From contig DDVS01000008.1 in the NCBI GenBank assembly GCA_002345565.1, forward strand, positions 124,001 through 188,000: a stretch of 64,000 bases of DNA, in the 5' to 3' direction. Under the pieces are notes generated by a model. That model was given only the letters and a program-made list of their open reading frames with translations, did no database searches and had not been told where the DNA came from. The DNA comes from Flavobacteriales bacterium UBA2306 (lineage in GTDB: Bacteria > Bacteroidota > Bacteroidia > Flavobacteriales > Weeksellaceae). Position numbers and translations under genes: made by a program. Shown here one piece after another: positions 51,876 to 63,600 of the stretch (the stretch's first letter is position 1; each line of letters begins with the position of its first letter).

Positions 51876-52625
51876 TTATTTCTCAATAAGAGACATTAGT
51901 ATTTGGTCATAAGATTTCTCTTTTAAATCTTTCAATGTAGAATCTGGCTGAAGTATGTCATTAAGAAAAACTTTAACAACACCGGGATAACCTTTGGAAT
52001 TATCAAACGGAAACATTTCTTTAAGACCTTTAAAACTAAGAACCGCAAGCGGAAACTGATGTTTGGAAGCCAGAATAAAAGCACCATCTTTAAATTGATC
52101 CAATATAATATGAGTATCATCTGGTACACCGCCCTCCGGAAAAATCACCACGCTGTGGCCTTGCTGCATGCGTTCTGCACATCTTCTATACACATCTGCA
52201 CGGCTTCTTGCACTGCTTCTGTCAACCATTACGCAAACTCTTTTGTAAACTGTACCGAAGATGGGAATATTCACCAATTCCTTCTTCCCGACATAACATA
52301 ATGGATGATTTGGAAACAAAATACAAGGCAGCATAATATCCATAATAGAAGTATGATTAGAAATAATCACATACGGTTGTTTCGGATCTATCTTTTTATC
52401 GGTTTTCAAAATCATTTTATACCGGAAACCCATCCCGTAAAATATTCCAATAGCCCAAAGTCGAATGAAAAAATAACAAGCTCTGTAATGTTCTTTCCTT
52501 ATAGAAAGCAAATAAACCGGTAAAAAAAATATAAGAGTGAGAATAGTGCCAAGAATCACCATCCAGAATCTCCAAGCGTAAACCAATAAAGTCCTCATTA
52601 ATATTTTTAAAATTAATATGACCAA
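51876..52625 (-). CDS. plsC: 1-acyl-sn-glycerol-3-phosphate acyltransferase
   Basis: A 249-residue membrane acyltransferase making phosphatidic acid. The catalytic H91-x4-D96 is in SNHTSIMD, and FPEGG (162-166) is the glycerol-phosphate-binding block; two membrane segments lie before residue 66. The ATG at 52625 is 11 nt after the gtrA stop, but the ATG nine codons later (52598, MRTLLVYAWRFW) gives a more family-like start, and I cannot choose firmly. It is likely cotranscribed with gtrA upstream. Confidence 0.93.
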   Translation of the reverse strand: MVILILKILMRTLLVYAWRFWMVILGTILTLIFFLPVYLLSIRKEHYRACYFFIRLWAIGIFYGMGFRYKMILKTDKKIDPKQPYVIISNHTSIMDIMLPCILFPNHPLCYVGKKELVNIPIFGTVYKRVCVMVDRSSARSRADVYRRCAERMQQGHSVVIFPEGGVPDDTHIILDQFKDGAFILASKHQFPLAVLSFKGLKEMFPFDNSKGYPGVVKVFLNDILQPDSTLKDLKEKSYDQILMSLIEK

Positions 52626-52636
52626 AAATAAGTTTT

Positions 52637-53095
52637 TTATCCGTTAAAAATCACTTTTTTCTTGATAGAATAATTAAGTATAGATACAAGTAAAATAGCG
52701 ACAATCTTGCTCGTCATTTCTTGTGAAAATACAAAAAAGCCCAAATCAATAACATCCCGGAAAACAAAATGATAGAGAATCTGAAACACAATTAAACTGA
52801 TAAAAGTAGAAACCAAGGAGACTAAAATAAAATATGCAAACTCCTTCTTTTTAGAATGTTTACCTCTTTCAAAAACAAACCATATACTTAGAAAATAATT
52901 CGTAATAATACCACAACCGGTAGAGAAAATATTACTCAAAGGGTATTTAATCCCATACAAGCTATATTCCCAGGAAAAAAATTTCGGCAGATAAACACTA
53001 AACAGCTTAAAAGTGCCGATTTCTATAATTGCACTTAATCCTCCTGCGATGATGAAAAAGATGATTTGCTTTTGTTTTAGAATTAATTGTTTCAT
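52637..53095 (-). CDS. GtrA-family membrane protein
   Basis: A 152-residue protein with four predicted membrane helices (near 12-30, 48-70, 82-104 and 118-145). The opening FFIIAGGLSAIIEIGTFKLF and the NYFLSIWFVFERGKHSKKKEFAYF segment are the GtrA/DPMS signature. The family is involved in moving undecaprenyl-linked sugars or in cell-wall glycan synthesis; the substrate here is unknown. It is upstream of plsC on the same strand with an 11-nt gap. Confidence 0.9.
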   Translation of the reverse strand: MKQLILKQKQIIFFIIAGGLSAIIEIGTFKLFSVYLPKFFSWEYSLYGIKYPLSNIFSTGCGIITNYFLSIWFVFERGKHSKKKEFAYFILVSLVSTFISLIVFQILYHFVFRDVIDLGFFVFSQEMTSKIVAILLVSILNYSIKKKVIFNG

Positions 53096-53355
53096 TTCGG
53101 GTGCAAATTTATAGGAATTGTTAAATGTTTTAAAATATTAGTTAAATAATTTTTTTGTATTACAAATATTGCTACATTTATTTTATTGTAAATGAAAATA
53201 GAGTTTGATTGTAAAATTGTTTATTTAAAGCATTTCTTGTTATAGATATATCAAACAATTAATAAAAAGAATATAAAAACCTGATTAATAATCATTAGTC
53301 AGGAAATTTTTTCGCTAATGGCACCACCCAAATCACTTAATATAAATCTATCAAA

Positions 53356-53607
53356 ATGAAAAATTCTAGCAGACCTTACAGAAAATTTCTACCACAACAA
53401 AAACAAATTGAAGAGTTAGAAAAAAACAATTCCAGATTTAAAAGAATTTATTCTGAGTATGAAACCATGTCCGATGATTTATGGGATATGGAAACCAGTG
53501 ATACAGAAGAAAGCATCCCCGATGATTTCATCAATGCCATCAAATTACAAACCTCTTATCTGGAAGATGAAATTCAACATTGGCTCATTCATGACCAGCC
53601 TCAATAA
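53356..53607 (+). CDS. Hypothetical small acidic protein (83 aa)
   Basis: An 83-residue soluble protein, mostly alpha-helical and acidic in its C-terminal half (KQIEELEKNNSRFKRIYSEY ... YLEDEIQHWLIHDQ). No membrane segment, no signal peptide and no motif I know. ATG start. The following kinase gene begins 52 nt later, so cotranscription is possible. Likely a lineage-specific protein. Confidence 0.65.
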   Translation: MKNSSRPYRKFLPQQKQIEELEKNNSRFKRIYSEYETMSDDLWDMETSDTEESIPDDFINAIKLQTSYLEDEIQHWLIHDQPQ

Positions 53608-53659
53608 AATACCGGAAAATCTTCAAAAAACATTACATTAGCATTTTAAAATCTGATAT

Positions 53660-54520
53660 ATGATTGCTATTGTTGACGGAGGTTCTACGAAATGCGACTG
53701 GGTAATTCTGGAAAACGACGGTACAGAAGTGCTGAAAACAGAAACCATTGGCTTTAATCCCAATATTATAAAAGCCGAACTTATTGCCCCCGAATTACAA
53801 AAAAATCAGGCACTCGCAAAGTTTCGGGATTATCTGAACGATATATTTTTCTATGGTTCCGGTTGTGGAACACCAGAAAACAGATTAATTGTGGAACGGG
53901 AAATACAAAAAGTCTTTATCAATGCAAAAATCCGGGTAAAAGAAGACCTTTTAGCTGCTGCTTATGCCGCCTACAGAGGTGTTCCTACCATAGTATGTAT
54001 TCTGGGAACAGGTTCTAATGCTTGTTATTTTGATGGCGAAACTGTTAAAACAGAACTCCCTTCGTTAGGATTTCTAATTGGTGATGAAGGAAGTGGAAGT
54101 GCGTTGGGTAAGCAACTCGTCCGTCATTATTTTATGAAAAAATTACCGCCAGATTTGCATCGTCAATTTACTGAGATTTATCAGTTGAATATAGATGAAC
54201 TGCTCAAAAATATGTATCACAATCCTAGAGCTAATGCTTACATGGCAGATTTTACACGCTTCATTGTGGACAGAAAAACACATCCCTATTTTCAGAATTT
54301 TATTTATAAAGAAATCAAGAATTTCCTTGAGTTTCAAGTGATGCCGTATGAAGAATGCAGAGAATGTGAAGTCAACTTTATTGGATCAATTGCCTATTTT
54401 TTTGAAGATTCTTTGAGAGCAGCTGCATCAGATTTTCATTTCAAAATAGGAACTGTTGTGCAGAAACCAATAGAAAGTCTGGTAGATTATCATCGCCAAT
54501 ATATCATTCCAAAGCTTTAA
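53660..54520 (+). CDS. BadF/BadG/BcrA/BcrD-type ATPase, N-acetylglucosamine kinase-like
   Basis: A 286-residue protein of the ASKHA fold. The phosphate-1 loop DGGSTKCDWVILENDGTE (residues 6-23), the phosphate-2 region CILGTGSNACYFDGE and the adenosine-side IGDEGSGSALGKQLVRHYF are in order. Bacterial members of this group are mostly amino-sugar (GlcNAc) kinases rather than benzoyl-CoA reductase activators, so a cell-wall sugar recycling role is the best reading, but the substrate is not proven. It is followed by a weak terminator and then maeB. Confidence 0.88.
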   Translation: MIAIVDGGSTKCDWVILENDGTEVLKTETIGFNPNIIKAELIAPELQKNQALAKFRDYLNDIFFYGSGCGTPENRLIVEREIQKVFINAKIRVKEDLLAAAYAAYRGVPTIVCILGTGSNACYFDGETVKTELPSLGFLIGDEGSGSALGKQLVRHYFMKKLPPDLHRQFTEIYQLNIDELLKNMYHNPRANAYMADFTRFIVDRKTHPYFQNFIYKEIKNFLEFQVMPYEECRECEVNFIGSIAYFFEDSLRAAASDFHFKIGTVVQKPIESLVDYHRQYIIPKL

Positions 54521-54567
54521 CTTTGCAGAATATTAAGGGAAATTTTCACGTTTTCTTTGCTACAAAT

Positions 54568-54600
54568 CTCATGGATGCTGAAATATCTATGAGGTTTTTA
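54568..54600 (+). terminator. Weak terminator after kinase gene
   Basis: CTCATGGA pairs with TCTATGAG (one G-T), loop of 10 nt, followed by GTTTTTA. Confidence 0.4.
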
Positions 54601-54647
54601 ATTAATAAAAACCATAGTGAATAGATTCACTCAAAAGAAATTAAAAA

Positions 54648-56930
54648 ATGTCAAAAAATTCAAGAGACCAAAACGCTTTTGATAAAGCCGCTTTAGATTA
54701 CCACCGCCAAGAGCCGAAAGGTAAAATCGAAGTTATTCCGTCCAAACCGCATTCTTCACAAAGAGATTTATCTCTAGCTTATTCGCCGGGTGTTGCAGTG
54801 CCTTGTATGGCGATCCACGATAACCCGCAAAGTGTTTACGAATATACTTCAAAAGGAAACTTGGTTGCTGTAATTTCTAATGGGACGGCTGTTTTAGGAT
54901 TAGGAGACATCGGTCCCGAAGCTTCGAAACCAGTAATGGAAGGGAAAGGTTTGCTTTTTAAAATCTTTGCAGGAATCAATGTTTTCGATATCGAGATTAA
55001 TGAAAAAGACCCGGATAAATTCATCGAAACCGTAAAAGCTATTGCGCCAACTTTTGGAGGAATCAACCTGGAAGATATCAAAGCGCCGGAAGCTTTCTAC
55101 ATAGAACAAAGACTGAAAGAAGAATTGGATATTCCTTTGATGCACGATGACCAGCACGGAACGGCGATTATCTCTGCTGCCGCTTTGATTAACTGTATGG
55201 AAATTACAGGTAAAAAAATCAATGAAGTGAAAATGGTAATCAATGGAGCAGGAGCTGCCGCAATTGCTTGTGCTAAATTATATATTTCGCTTGGTCTTAA
55301 TCCGAAAAATATTTTGATGTGCGACAGCAAAGGTGTCATCAATCATAAAAGAGAAAATCTGACGCCAGAGAAATTAGACTTCATCGCACAAACAGAAATT
55401 TCAACCTTGGAAGATGCGATGAAGGGTTCTGATGTTTTCGTAGGTTTGTCAAAAGGAAATGTAGTATCGCCAGAGATGTTGCTTTCTATGGCAAAAAATC
55501 CTATTGTTTTTGCGTTGGCAAATCCAGATCCGGAAATCAGTTATGATTTGGCGACTGCAACAAGAGAAGATGTGATAATGGCAACCGGAAGAAGCGATTA
55601 TCCTAATCAGGTTAATAACGTTCTTGGTTTTCCATATATATTTAGAGGAGCATTAGATGTTCAGGCAAGAGGAATTAATGAAGCTATGAAATTGGCTGCG
55701 GTTCACGCCTTGGCAGAAATTGCAAAAGAACCCGTTCCGGAAATGGTAAAGTTGGCTTACAATGTTAGAGATATCAGCTTCGGGAAAGATTATTTTATTC
55801 CAAAACCTTTCGATAACAGATTGATCACAAAAGTTTCTATCGCCGTTGCAAAAGCAGCTATGGAAAGTGGAATTGCGGGAAAAGCGATTGAGAATTTTGA
55901 AGAATACGAGAATCAGCTTCTTGACAGAATGGGGAGAGATGAGAAACTCGTGAGAATGATGCAAAACCGCGCAAAAGCAAATCCAAAAAGAGTGACTCTT
56001 GGAAACGGTGAAGAATACAACATTCTAAAAGCAGCGCAGATTCTACAAGAAGAAGGTATTGCTTATCCTAGTTTGTTAGGAAGTAAAAAACTCATCAAAG
56101 AAAAAATGGAAGAATATGGAATTACACTAGATATTCCAATTATTGATCCTAATGATGATGAGCAAAAAGAAATCCGGAAAAAATATCGCAAAACACTTTG
56201 GGAAAAAAGAAATAGAAAAGGAATTAATGAATATAAAGCCAAACGATATGTAAGACAACGAGATTACTTTGGACCATTGATGCTGGAACACGGCGATACA
56301 GATGCCTTGATTGTCGGTTTTTCCAAAAGTTATGCTTCTGTCCTGAAACCGGTTTTAGAAATCGTGGAAAAAAAGCCTGGCGTTAGTAAAGTAGCAGCAA
56401 TGATGATGATTCTTACAGATAAAAAACCATTATTCTTTGCAGATACATCTATCCATAAAAATCCTACAGCAGAGGAGTTAGCTAATATTGCAAGAATGGC
56501 AGAAGTAACAGTAAAATCTTTTGCAATAGAACCCAGACTAGCAATGCTGGGATTCGAGAATTTTTCTGCCAAAGCAGATACTTCCAAGAAAGTAGCAGCA
56601 GCGGTAAAAATCCTTCACGAGAAATATCCAAAAATGATTGTAGATGGAGAAATTCAGCCAGATTTTGCATTGAACAGTGATCATTTGGCAGATTATCCAT
56701 TCTCCAAATTAGGAACAAACCCTGCCAATGTTTTGGTTTTTCCAAATCTTGAAAGTGCCAATTTATCATACAAAATTATCCGAGGGATGAAGGCTGCACA
56801 AACCATAGGCCCTATCTTAATGGGAATGGACAAACCGGTTCATGTTTTACAGATGAGATCCAGTGTAGATGAAATCGTGAATCTTGCAACAATAGCTGTT
56901 TTGGATGCACAAACTAAAGATAAAAAGTAA
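54648..56930 (+). CDS. maeB: NADP-dependent malic enzyme with phosphotransacetylase-like domain
   Basis: A 760-residue two-domain enzyme converting malate to pyruvate and CO2 with NADP+. The malic enzyme half (1-430) contains LAYSPGVAVPC, AVLGLGDIGP, LMHDDQHGTAIISAAALIN and the Rossmann motif INGAGAAAIACAKL. The C-terminal half (about 440-760) is the phosphate acetyltransferase-like domain (LMLEHGDTDALIVGFSKSY, ILMGMDKPVHVLQMRSSVDEIVNLA), which is usually regulatory in MaeB. Full length. A terminator separates it from ruvA. Confidence 0.96.
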   Translation: MSKNSRDQNAFDKAALDYHRQEPKGKIEVIPSKPHSSQRDLSLAYSPGVAVPCMAIHDNPQSVYEYTSKGNLVAVISNGTAVLGLGDIGPEASKPVMEGKGLLFKIFAGINVFDIEINEKDPDKFIETVKAIAPTFGGINLEDIKAPEAFYIEQRLKEELDIPLMHDDQHGTAIISAAALINCMEITGKKINEVKMVINGAGAAAIACAKLYISLGLNPKNILMCDSKGVINHKRENLTPEKLDFIAQTEISTLEDAMKGSDVFVGLSKGNVVSPEMLLSMAKNPIVFALANPDPEISYDLATATREDVIMATGRSDYPNQVNNVLGFPYIFRGALDVQARGINEAMKLAAVHALAEIAKEPVPEMVKLAYNVRDISFGKDYFIPKPFDNRLITKVSIAVAKAAMESGIAGKAIENFEEYENQLLDRMGRDEKLVRMMQNRAKANPKRVTLGNGEEYNILKAAQILQEEGIAYPSLLGSKKLIKEKMEEYGITLDIPIIDPNDDEQKEIRKKYRKTLWEKRNRKGINEYKAKRYVRQRDYFGPLMLEHGDTDALIVGFSKSYASVLKPVLEIVEKKPGVSKVAAMMMILTDKKPLFFADTSIHKNPTAEELANIARMAEVTVKSFAIEPRLAMLGFENFSAKADTSKKVAAAVKILHEKYPKMIVDGEIQPDFALNSDHLADYPFSKLGTNPANVLVFPNLESANLSYKIIRGMKAAQTIGPILMGMDKPVHVLQMRSSVDEIVNLATIAVLDAQTKDKK

Positions 56931-56954
56931 AATCATTATTTTTTTAATAGAGAT

Positions 56955-56991
56955 AAAGCCATTTTATTAAGTTAAAATGGCTTTTGTATTT
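56955..56991 (+). terminator. Terminator after maeB
   Basis: A 12-bp perfect stem (AAAGCCATTTTA / TAAAATGGCTTT), loop TTAAGT, followed by a T-rich tail. It overlaps the -33 box of the ruvA promoter. Confidence 0.75.
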
Positions 56992-57011
56992 AACTTAATT
57001 TAATATCTTCG
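56984..57011 (+). promoter_or_regulatory. Predicted promoter of ruvA
   Basis: TTG at 56984-56986, a 17-nt spacer and TATCTTCG at 57004-57011 (one mismatch to TAnnTTTG). The ATG is 24 nt downstream. Confidence 0.5.
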
Positions 57012-57035
57012 CAAAACCCTAATTTTTGTATTTCA

Positions 57036-57620
57036 ATGATTTATTCTTTAAGAGGATCTGTGCAGGAGTTAACCCCAACTTATGCAGTGATAGATGTAAA
57101 TGGTGTGGGTTATTATGTCGGCATCAGTTTACAAACATCTCAAAATCTACAACCCGAATCCCAGGTTCTATTATATATTCAGCAGATTATTCGTGAAGAT
57201 GCACATTTGCTTTTCGGTTTTTTTACAAAAAAAGAAAAAGAGATGTTCAATTTGTTAATTAGTGTTAACGGAGTTGGTCCTGTGTCTGCGCTTATTTTGC
57301 TTTCTTCATTAAGCTTGTCCGAAGCGGCAAATGCGATATTATCTGGCAATAGTGCGCTGATCCAGAAAGTGAAAGGAATTGGTGCTAAAACCGCCGAAAG
57401 AATTATTGTGGATTTGCGAGATAAAGTAGCACCATTCGGTAATTCTGAAGAGCAACTTTCTAAGATTACAGACAATAAAATAAAGAATGAGGCGTTAACA
57501 GCATTAGAAGTTTTAGGCATTTCCAAGAGAATGAGTGAGAAAATTGCAGACAAGATTCTTAAGCAAAATGCAGAAATTTCTGTGGAAGAATTAGTAAAAG
57601 AGATTTTAAAAAATATTTAA
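57036..57620 (+). CDS. ruvA: Holliday junction branch-migration protein RuvA
   Basis: A 194-residue DNA-binding subunit of RuvAB. The N-terminal OB fold begins MIYSLRGSVQELTPTYAVIDVNGVGYYV. The two helix-hairpin-helix motifs are LISVNGVGPVSALILLSSL and IQKVKGIGAKTAERIIVDL, and the C-terminal RuvB-contact domain (EALTALEVLGISKRMSEKIAD) is complete. sprA follows after 43 nt, an order I recall as common in flavobacteria. ruvB is not in the window. Confidence 0.97.
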   Translation: MIYSLRGSVQELTPTYAVIDVNGVGYYVGISLQTSQNLQPESQVLLYIQQIIREDAHLLFGFFTKKEKEMFNLLISVNGVGPVSALILLSSLSLSEAANAILSGNSALIQKVKGIGAKTAERIIVDLRDKVAPFGNSEEQLSKITDNKIKNEALTALEVLGISKRMSEKIADKILKQNAEISVEELVKEILKNI

Positions 57621-57663
57621 CATTTGATGGATTGATTTCATCAATTTCTTAAAGAAAATATAA

Positions 57664-60600
57664 GTGAAGAAAAATATTTACGTTTATAAATTAACCCTTC
57701 TTTTTTTAATATTTATAGGTTTTACAAACGCCTGGGCACAGGAAAAACCTTCAGATACATTGGTTACAGGAAGAACGGACTTCAGTCTGGGGAATCCCAT
57801 CCGCTATGATGCTTTTTATGACATCAAAACTGGGATGTATTATCTTTATCCAAAAATCGGAAATTCTATTGTAGGAGCGCCTATCGCTATGACTTTTGAA
57901 GAGTATAAGAACTATGTTATGCAAAACAATCTGCGTTCTTATTATGAAGAAAAATCATTTCTTAATGATCTTGGCAGAAGAAAAGATCAAACCGATGCCA
58001 AGAAAAAAGGTCTAATCCCGGCTATTACCATCAAAAACAAAATGTTTGAGAATATTTTTGGGAGCAATAAAATTGAACTTATTCCGCAAGGTTTTGCATC
58101 ATTTGATTTAGGTGGTTTGTATCAAAAAATTGATAATCCGTTGATTCTTCCTCAGAACAGAACCAATTTTGCAATCAATATTCAACAAAGAATCCAGCTG
58201 GGAATTACGGGGAAAGTTGGCGAAAATCTACAGCTAAAAGCCAATTATGATACACAGAGTGGTTTCGCTTTTGAAAACCGGATGAATATGGTATGGCAGG
58301 CTAAAGGCTCCTGGAAAGATTTGCAATCCAAGGGATTAAGCGAGAATGGCCAAGATCCGGAAGATAAAATTATCAAAAGAGTAGAAGTGGGGAACATCAG
58401 TATGCCATTATCTACAAGTTTAATCAGAGGATCCCAGTCTTTATTTGGTCTCAAAACAGAGTTCCAGCTGGGTAAAACTACGGGGACTTTGGTGTTTTCT
58501 CAACAACAAGGCGAGGCTAAAACTATCGTTGCACAAGGTGGCGGAACGATGAGCACCTTCAAAGTTAATGCTTATGATTATGAAGATAATCAGCATTATT
58601 TTATTGGACATTATTTTTTGGATAATTATGATAAGTCTTTAGAAAATTACCCTTTAATTTCTTCCAAAATCAATATTACAAGATTAGAAGTTTGGGTTTT
58701 GGACCAAGGTGGTGCCAATCTGGAAACACAAAAACCTATTGTCGGAATCCGGGATTTGGGAGAATCTCAAGGTCTTACACCAAACAATACCAATAACAAT
58801 CTTTACAGCCAGATCTCTTCTGTTCTGGGGGTTAACAGAGATGTGACAGCTGCCTACAGTACACTTAACGGGAGATCTTTCCCCAATTCCCAAGGGATTG
58901 CAGAGCCCTACACATCTGGAGAGCAATTTATTACCAATGCTAAAGCCAGAAAATTAACATCTTCAGAATTCAAATATAATTCTCAGTTAGGATATATTTC
59001 TTTGAATCAACGTTTAAATGATAACCAATTTTTAGGAATTTCTTATTCTTACACCATTAACGGATCTAGTACCGTTTATAAAGTGGGCGAGTTTTCCGAA
59101 GAAAATACAGTCCTGATAACTAAATTACTGAAGTCCAATATCGCTGTGAAACCCACATCGCCCATGTGGGAGTTGATGATGAAAAATATTTATTCGCTCA
59201 ACACCAGCCAGATGCAATCGCAGGATTTCTTGCTCAATGTCTATTTCCGAGATCCGTCTTCTGGAGGTAAAGTTAATTATTTGCCTGGTGCTCAATATAA
59301 TAACGGAATTGCAGCAGATACTAATTTACTAAGACTTCTTAACTGGGACAGGCTGAATGCCAACGGAGATTTGCAAACCAATGCCGATGGCGTTCACGGA
59401 GATGGCATTTTTGATTTTGTTAACGGGACCACTGTAGATGCAGACAATGGTAAAGTCATATTCACAAAAGCACAGCCATTTGGCAGCTATATGAATAATA
59501 TCTTGACTATTGCAGATAAAACGCCATATGTTTATTCGGATCTTTATAGCCAATTGAAAGAAGTAGCCAAACAAAGTAACCAGGCCCAAAGATATACGAT
59601 AGAAGGCCGATATAAAGGCAGCCAGGGTCAGGGAATTTCTCTTGGAGCTATTAATGTGCCACAAGGATCTGTAAAAGTGACTGCCAACGGAACCCAGCTT
59701 GTAGAAGGTGTAGATTATACCGTAGATTATATGATGGGCACAGTAACCATTATTAATGAAACAGTTAAACAATCTGGACAGGCTATTAATATTTCTTTGG
59801 AAAATCAATTAACATTTAATACCCAAAGAAAAAGTTTCTGGGGACTTAACCTGGAAAGAAAATTCAGTGACCATTTTACTTTGGGGGCCACAGTGGTTAA
59901 TTATACAGAAAGACCATTGACTCAAAAAGTAAATTATGGACAGGAAGCGGTAAGCAATACTATGGCAGGTTTCAATATGATGTATAATAACGAATTGCCA
60001 TTCCTTACAAGATTGACGGATAAAATTCCTTTTGTTAACACAGAAGCAGCTTCAAACCTTAATTTCAAGGCAGAAGGTGCTTACTTGATTCCTGGACAAA
60101 GCAAAGGCATTAATGATGAATCTTATATTGATGATTTTGAACAAGCAACTTCTAAAATCTCTCTTAAAGATCCTTCTATGTGGAGTGTCGCATCCAGACC
60201 AGAGAAAAACTTGAATGATATCGTTTTCCCAACCAGTGTGGATAATGACAATCTGATGTCCGGCTACGGAAGAGGATTAGTATCCTGGTACACCATAGAC
60301 CCAAGATTCTATGGTGTAGGTGGTAATGCGCCAAGTGGGATTAATGCACAGTCGCTTTCCAATCATGCTTCCAGAAGAGTTCAGATGGAAGAATTGTACA
60401 ATAACAGGGATTATGTGGCGGGAGAACAAACCTTGCTCAATACTTTTGATATTACATTTTATCCGGAGCTTAGAGGTCCTTATAATGTTAATCCTAATAC
60501 AGAAACCACTTCCCAAAGATGGGGCGGATTAATGCGTCCCATTAGTGTAACCAATTTTGTAAGTTCTAATATCGATTATGTAGAATTTTGGTTAATGGAT

Positions 60601-63600
60601 CCTCATGCAGATGGTAATACCCTGGGAAGTGATCCAAAACTATTATTACAATTAGGAAACGTCTCCGAAGATGTTCTGAAAGATGGCAAATTACAATTCG
60701 AAAATGGACTGCCAACTGCCAGCATCACCGCCAATACATCATCTACCAATTGGGGAACGCAACCAAGCCAATTCCCAATTCTATATGCTTTCTCAACAGA
60801 AGGCGATGAAAGAACCCAGCAAGATTTAGGGTATGATGGACTTAACGGCTCACAGGAACAACAAAAATTTGGGGTTAACTTTGTAAATCCTGTTACGAAC
60901 GAACTAGACCCGGCTTCTGATAACTTTTTATTTTATCTTTCCGATCAATTTCAGGGAAATCTTGCCTCTTCTTTAATAGAACGTTACCGATATTTTAGAA
61001 ACCCGGAAGGCAACTCTGCGGCTAATACATTGGAGGTGGCAACTCAGACGCCGGATGCCGAGGATGTTAATAGAGATTATAACCTGGACCAGACAGAAAA
61101 TTATAACCAATACACTATAGATCTTTCGCCTACAAGCTTGGTTCTTGGGCAAAATAAAATTGTAGATGTTAAAGAAGTTGACGTTAAATTTGAAAATGGA
61201 CAATCTGGAAAAGCAAAATGGTATCTATTCAGGATTCCTGTTGCCAATTATGATGGTGCAGACGGAAATCAGGTTGTAGAAGGCTCGGATGCTTCTGTTC
61301 TTAACAATGTAAGATTTGCAAGATTATTGATGAAAGGTTTTGACCAGACATCAACACTAAGATTTGGATCGTTTGATTTAGTAAGATCCGACTGGAGAAA
61401 ATACAGTAAAAACATAGCCTCTAGCGGAACTGGCGAAAACGAAGGAACGCAAACAGAGGATAATAGCAATTTTGATGTTGGAAGTGTAAACTTAGAAGAA
61501 AACGCTCTGGGAACACCGCCATATATACTTCCTCCGGGAATAGACAGACAGGTTCTGAGTGGCAACGCCGGCGCACAAAGACAAAACGAATCATCCTTAT
61601 ATATGAAAGCAACCGGGCTTAGAACCTCCAAAGGAGTTTTCAAAAACACAAGCCTGGATATGAGACGTTACAAGAGATTGCAATTATTTGTCCATGCAGA
61701 GGATTTGCTTAATTCTACTTCTACGATAATTGATCCGGATGCCAAATTCTTTATCCGTTTTGGTAGCGATGCTACAGATAATTATTATGAATATGAAGCA
61801 CCTTTAAAATATACAGCAAAAAATGCGACATCCCAATTAGATATCTGGCCAACAGAAAATAATGTTGATCTGGAAGTGGAAAATTTTGTGAATGCAAAGC
61901 TTAAAAGAGATCAGGCCATCCGCGATCAGGTTGCTAATATTAAACTAGACAACAGATACCTCTATGCAGATTATGATAATGGAGATAACAAAAAAATCTA
62001 TGTAAAAGGACGTCCAAGTATCGGGAATATCACCACTATTATGATTGGTGTACGTAATGAAGTAGTCTCTAATAAAGGTACTGCGGCTACAGAAAAAGAT
62101 CTGGTACTTTGGGTTAATGAAATTCGCCTCTCCGAGATAGAGAACAAAGGAGGCTACGCAGGAAATGCCAGTCTTAATTTTAACTTGGGAGATTTTGCCC
62201 AGGTCAATGCCAATGCTTCTTATGCCTCAATTGGATTTGGAGCGATTGACTCAAAACCATCGGAACGTTCACAGGATGAAAACTCTGCCTTCAGCATCAA
62301 TACCAATGTTAATGTAGATAAGTTTTTGCCAGAAAAAGCAGGGATGAAAATTCCTTTGAATTATTCTTACACGCAAACCATTGCAGATCCTAAGTACAAC
62401 CCGCTGGATAATGATGTAGAACTAAGCAAATCTGGCAATGAAGCAGAACTGAAAAAAATTGTCCGCACCTATTCTCAACAAAGAAGTATTGGCGTTGTGA
62501 ATATGAGAAAAGAAAGAATGAATCCGGACAAAAAAGCCAAATTCTATGATGTAGAAAACCTTAATATTACAGCTATTTATAATGATGATTTCTACAGAGA
62601 TGTTTATACAAAACGCAATTACAAACAATATTTGAAAGGATATATAGAGTATAACTATACCTTTAAACCCTATGTTTTAAAACCTTTCAATAAAATAGTA
62701 AGCGATACTGCGAAATCTTATAAATACCTAAGATGGGCCAAGGAATTTAACTTCAATCCGGTACCTACAAGGCTTTCTTTCAGAACTATTTTGGATAGAA
62801 ATTATAACGAGTTGGAGTATAGAAATGTGGATGCCATACTTTCCGGCAATGGCGGGGCAGATTTTGATGTGATAAAAAGCAGAAACTTCTTCTTTGGCTG
62901 GCAATATAGCTTAGGATTTAATTTTACAAAATCTTTGAAACTAGAAATCAATTCCGAAACCAAAACTCTGAATGACCAGATTGATGTTAACTCTATGAGC
63001 AACCGTTCCATTTTCAGCAATCCGCTGAGAGCTGGCCGCCCGGTATTATATAATCATAGAGCGCAACTCAACTATAGATTACCGTTTGAATATTTTCCAT
63101 ATCTGGATTTCATTAATGCAGAGCTGGGTTACCAATTCCAGTATAATTGGAATGCGAGGTCAACAGCTGTCAGAAGTTTCTACAATGCAGAGACCGATGC
63201 TTATGAAAATCTGGGTAATATTTCGCAGAATACCAATACTATTATTGCAACTTCTACGATAGATATTCCAAAGTTTATAGGTAAATTCAGTTATTTTAGA
63301 AGAATTAATGAAACCTTACAAAAACGCAGACAGGAAATTGACTCGCTTAGCAATGTTTATAACCAGGCCTATGCCAAGAAAAACAGCCGCTTCAAGTTTA
63401 AAAATTATAAATTCAAAAACAAATTGACACCGCTACAGGCTGCTGCATATGCGCTGACTTCATTCAAACAAATAGACTTCAATTACAATGAGAATAATGG
63501 AATTGTTTTGCCAGGGCTATTGTCTGCGCCTAATTTCTATGGCTATGGACAAACTTTAGGTGGTCCTACATTAGGATTTTTATTGGGATCTCAAGCGGAT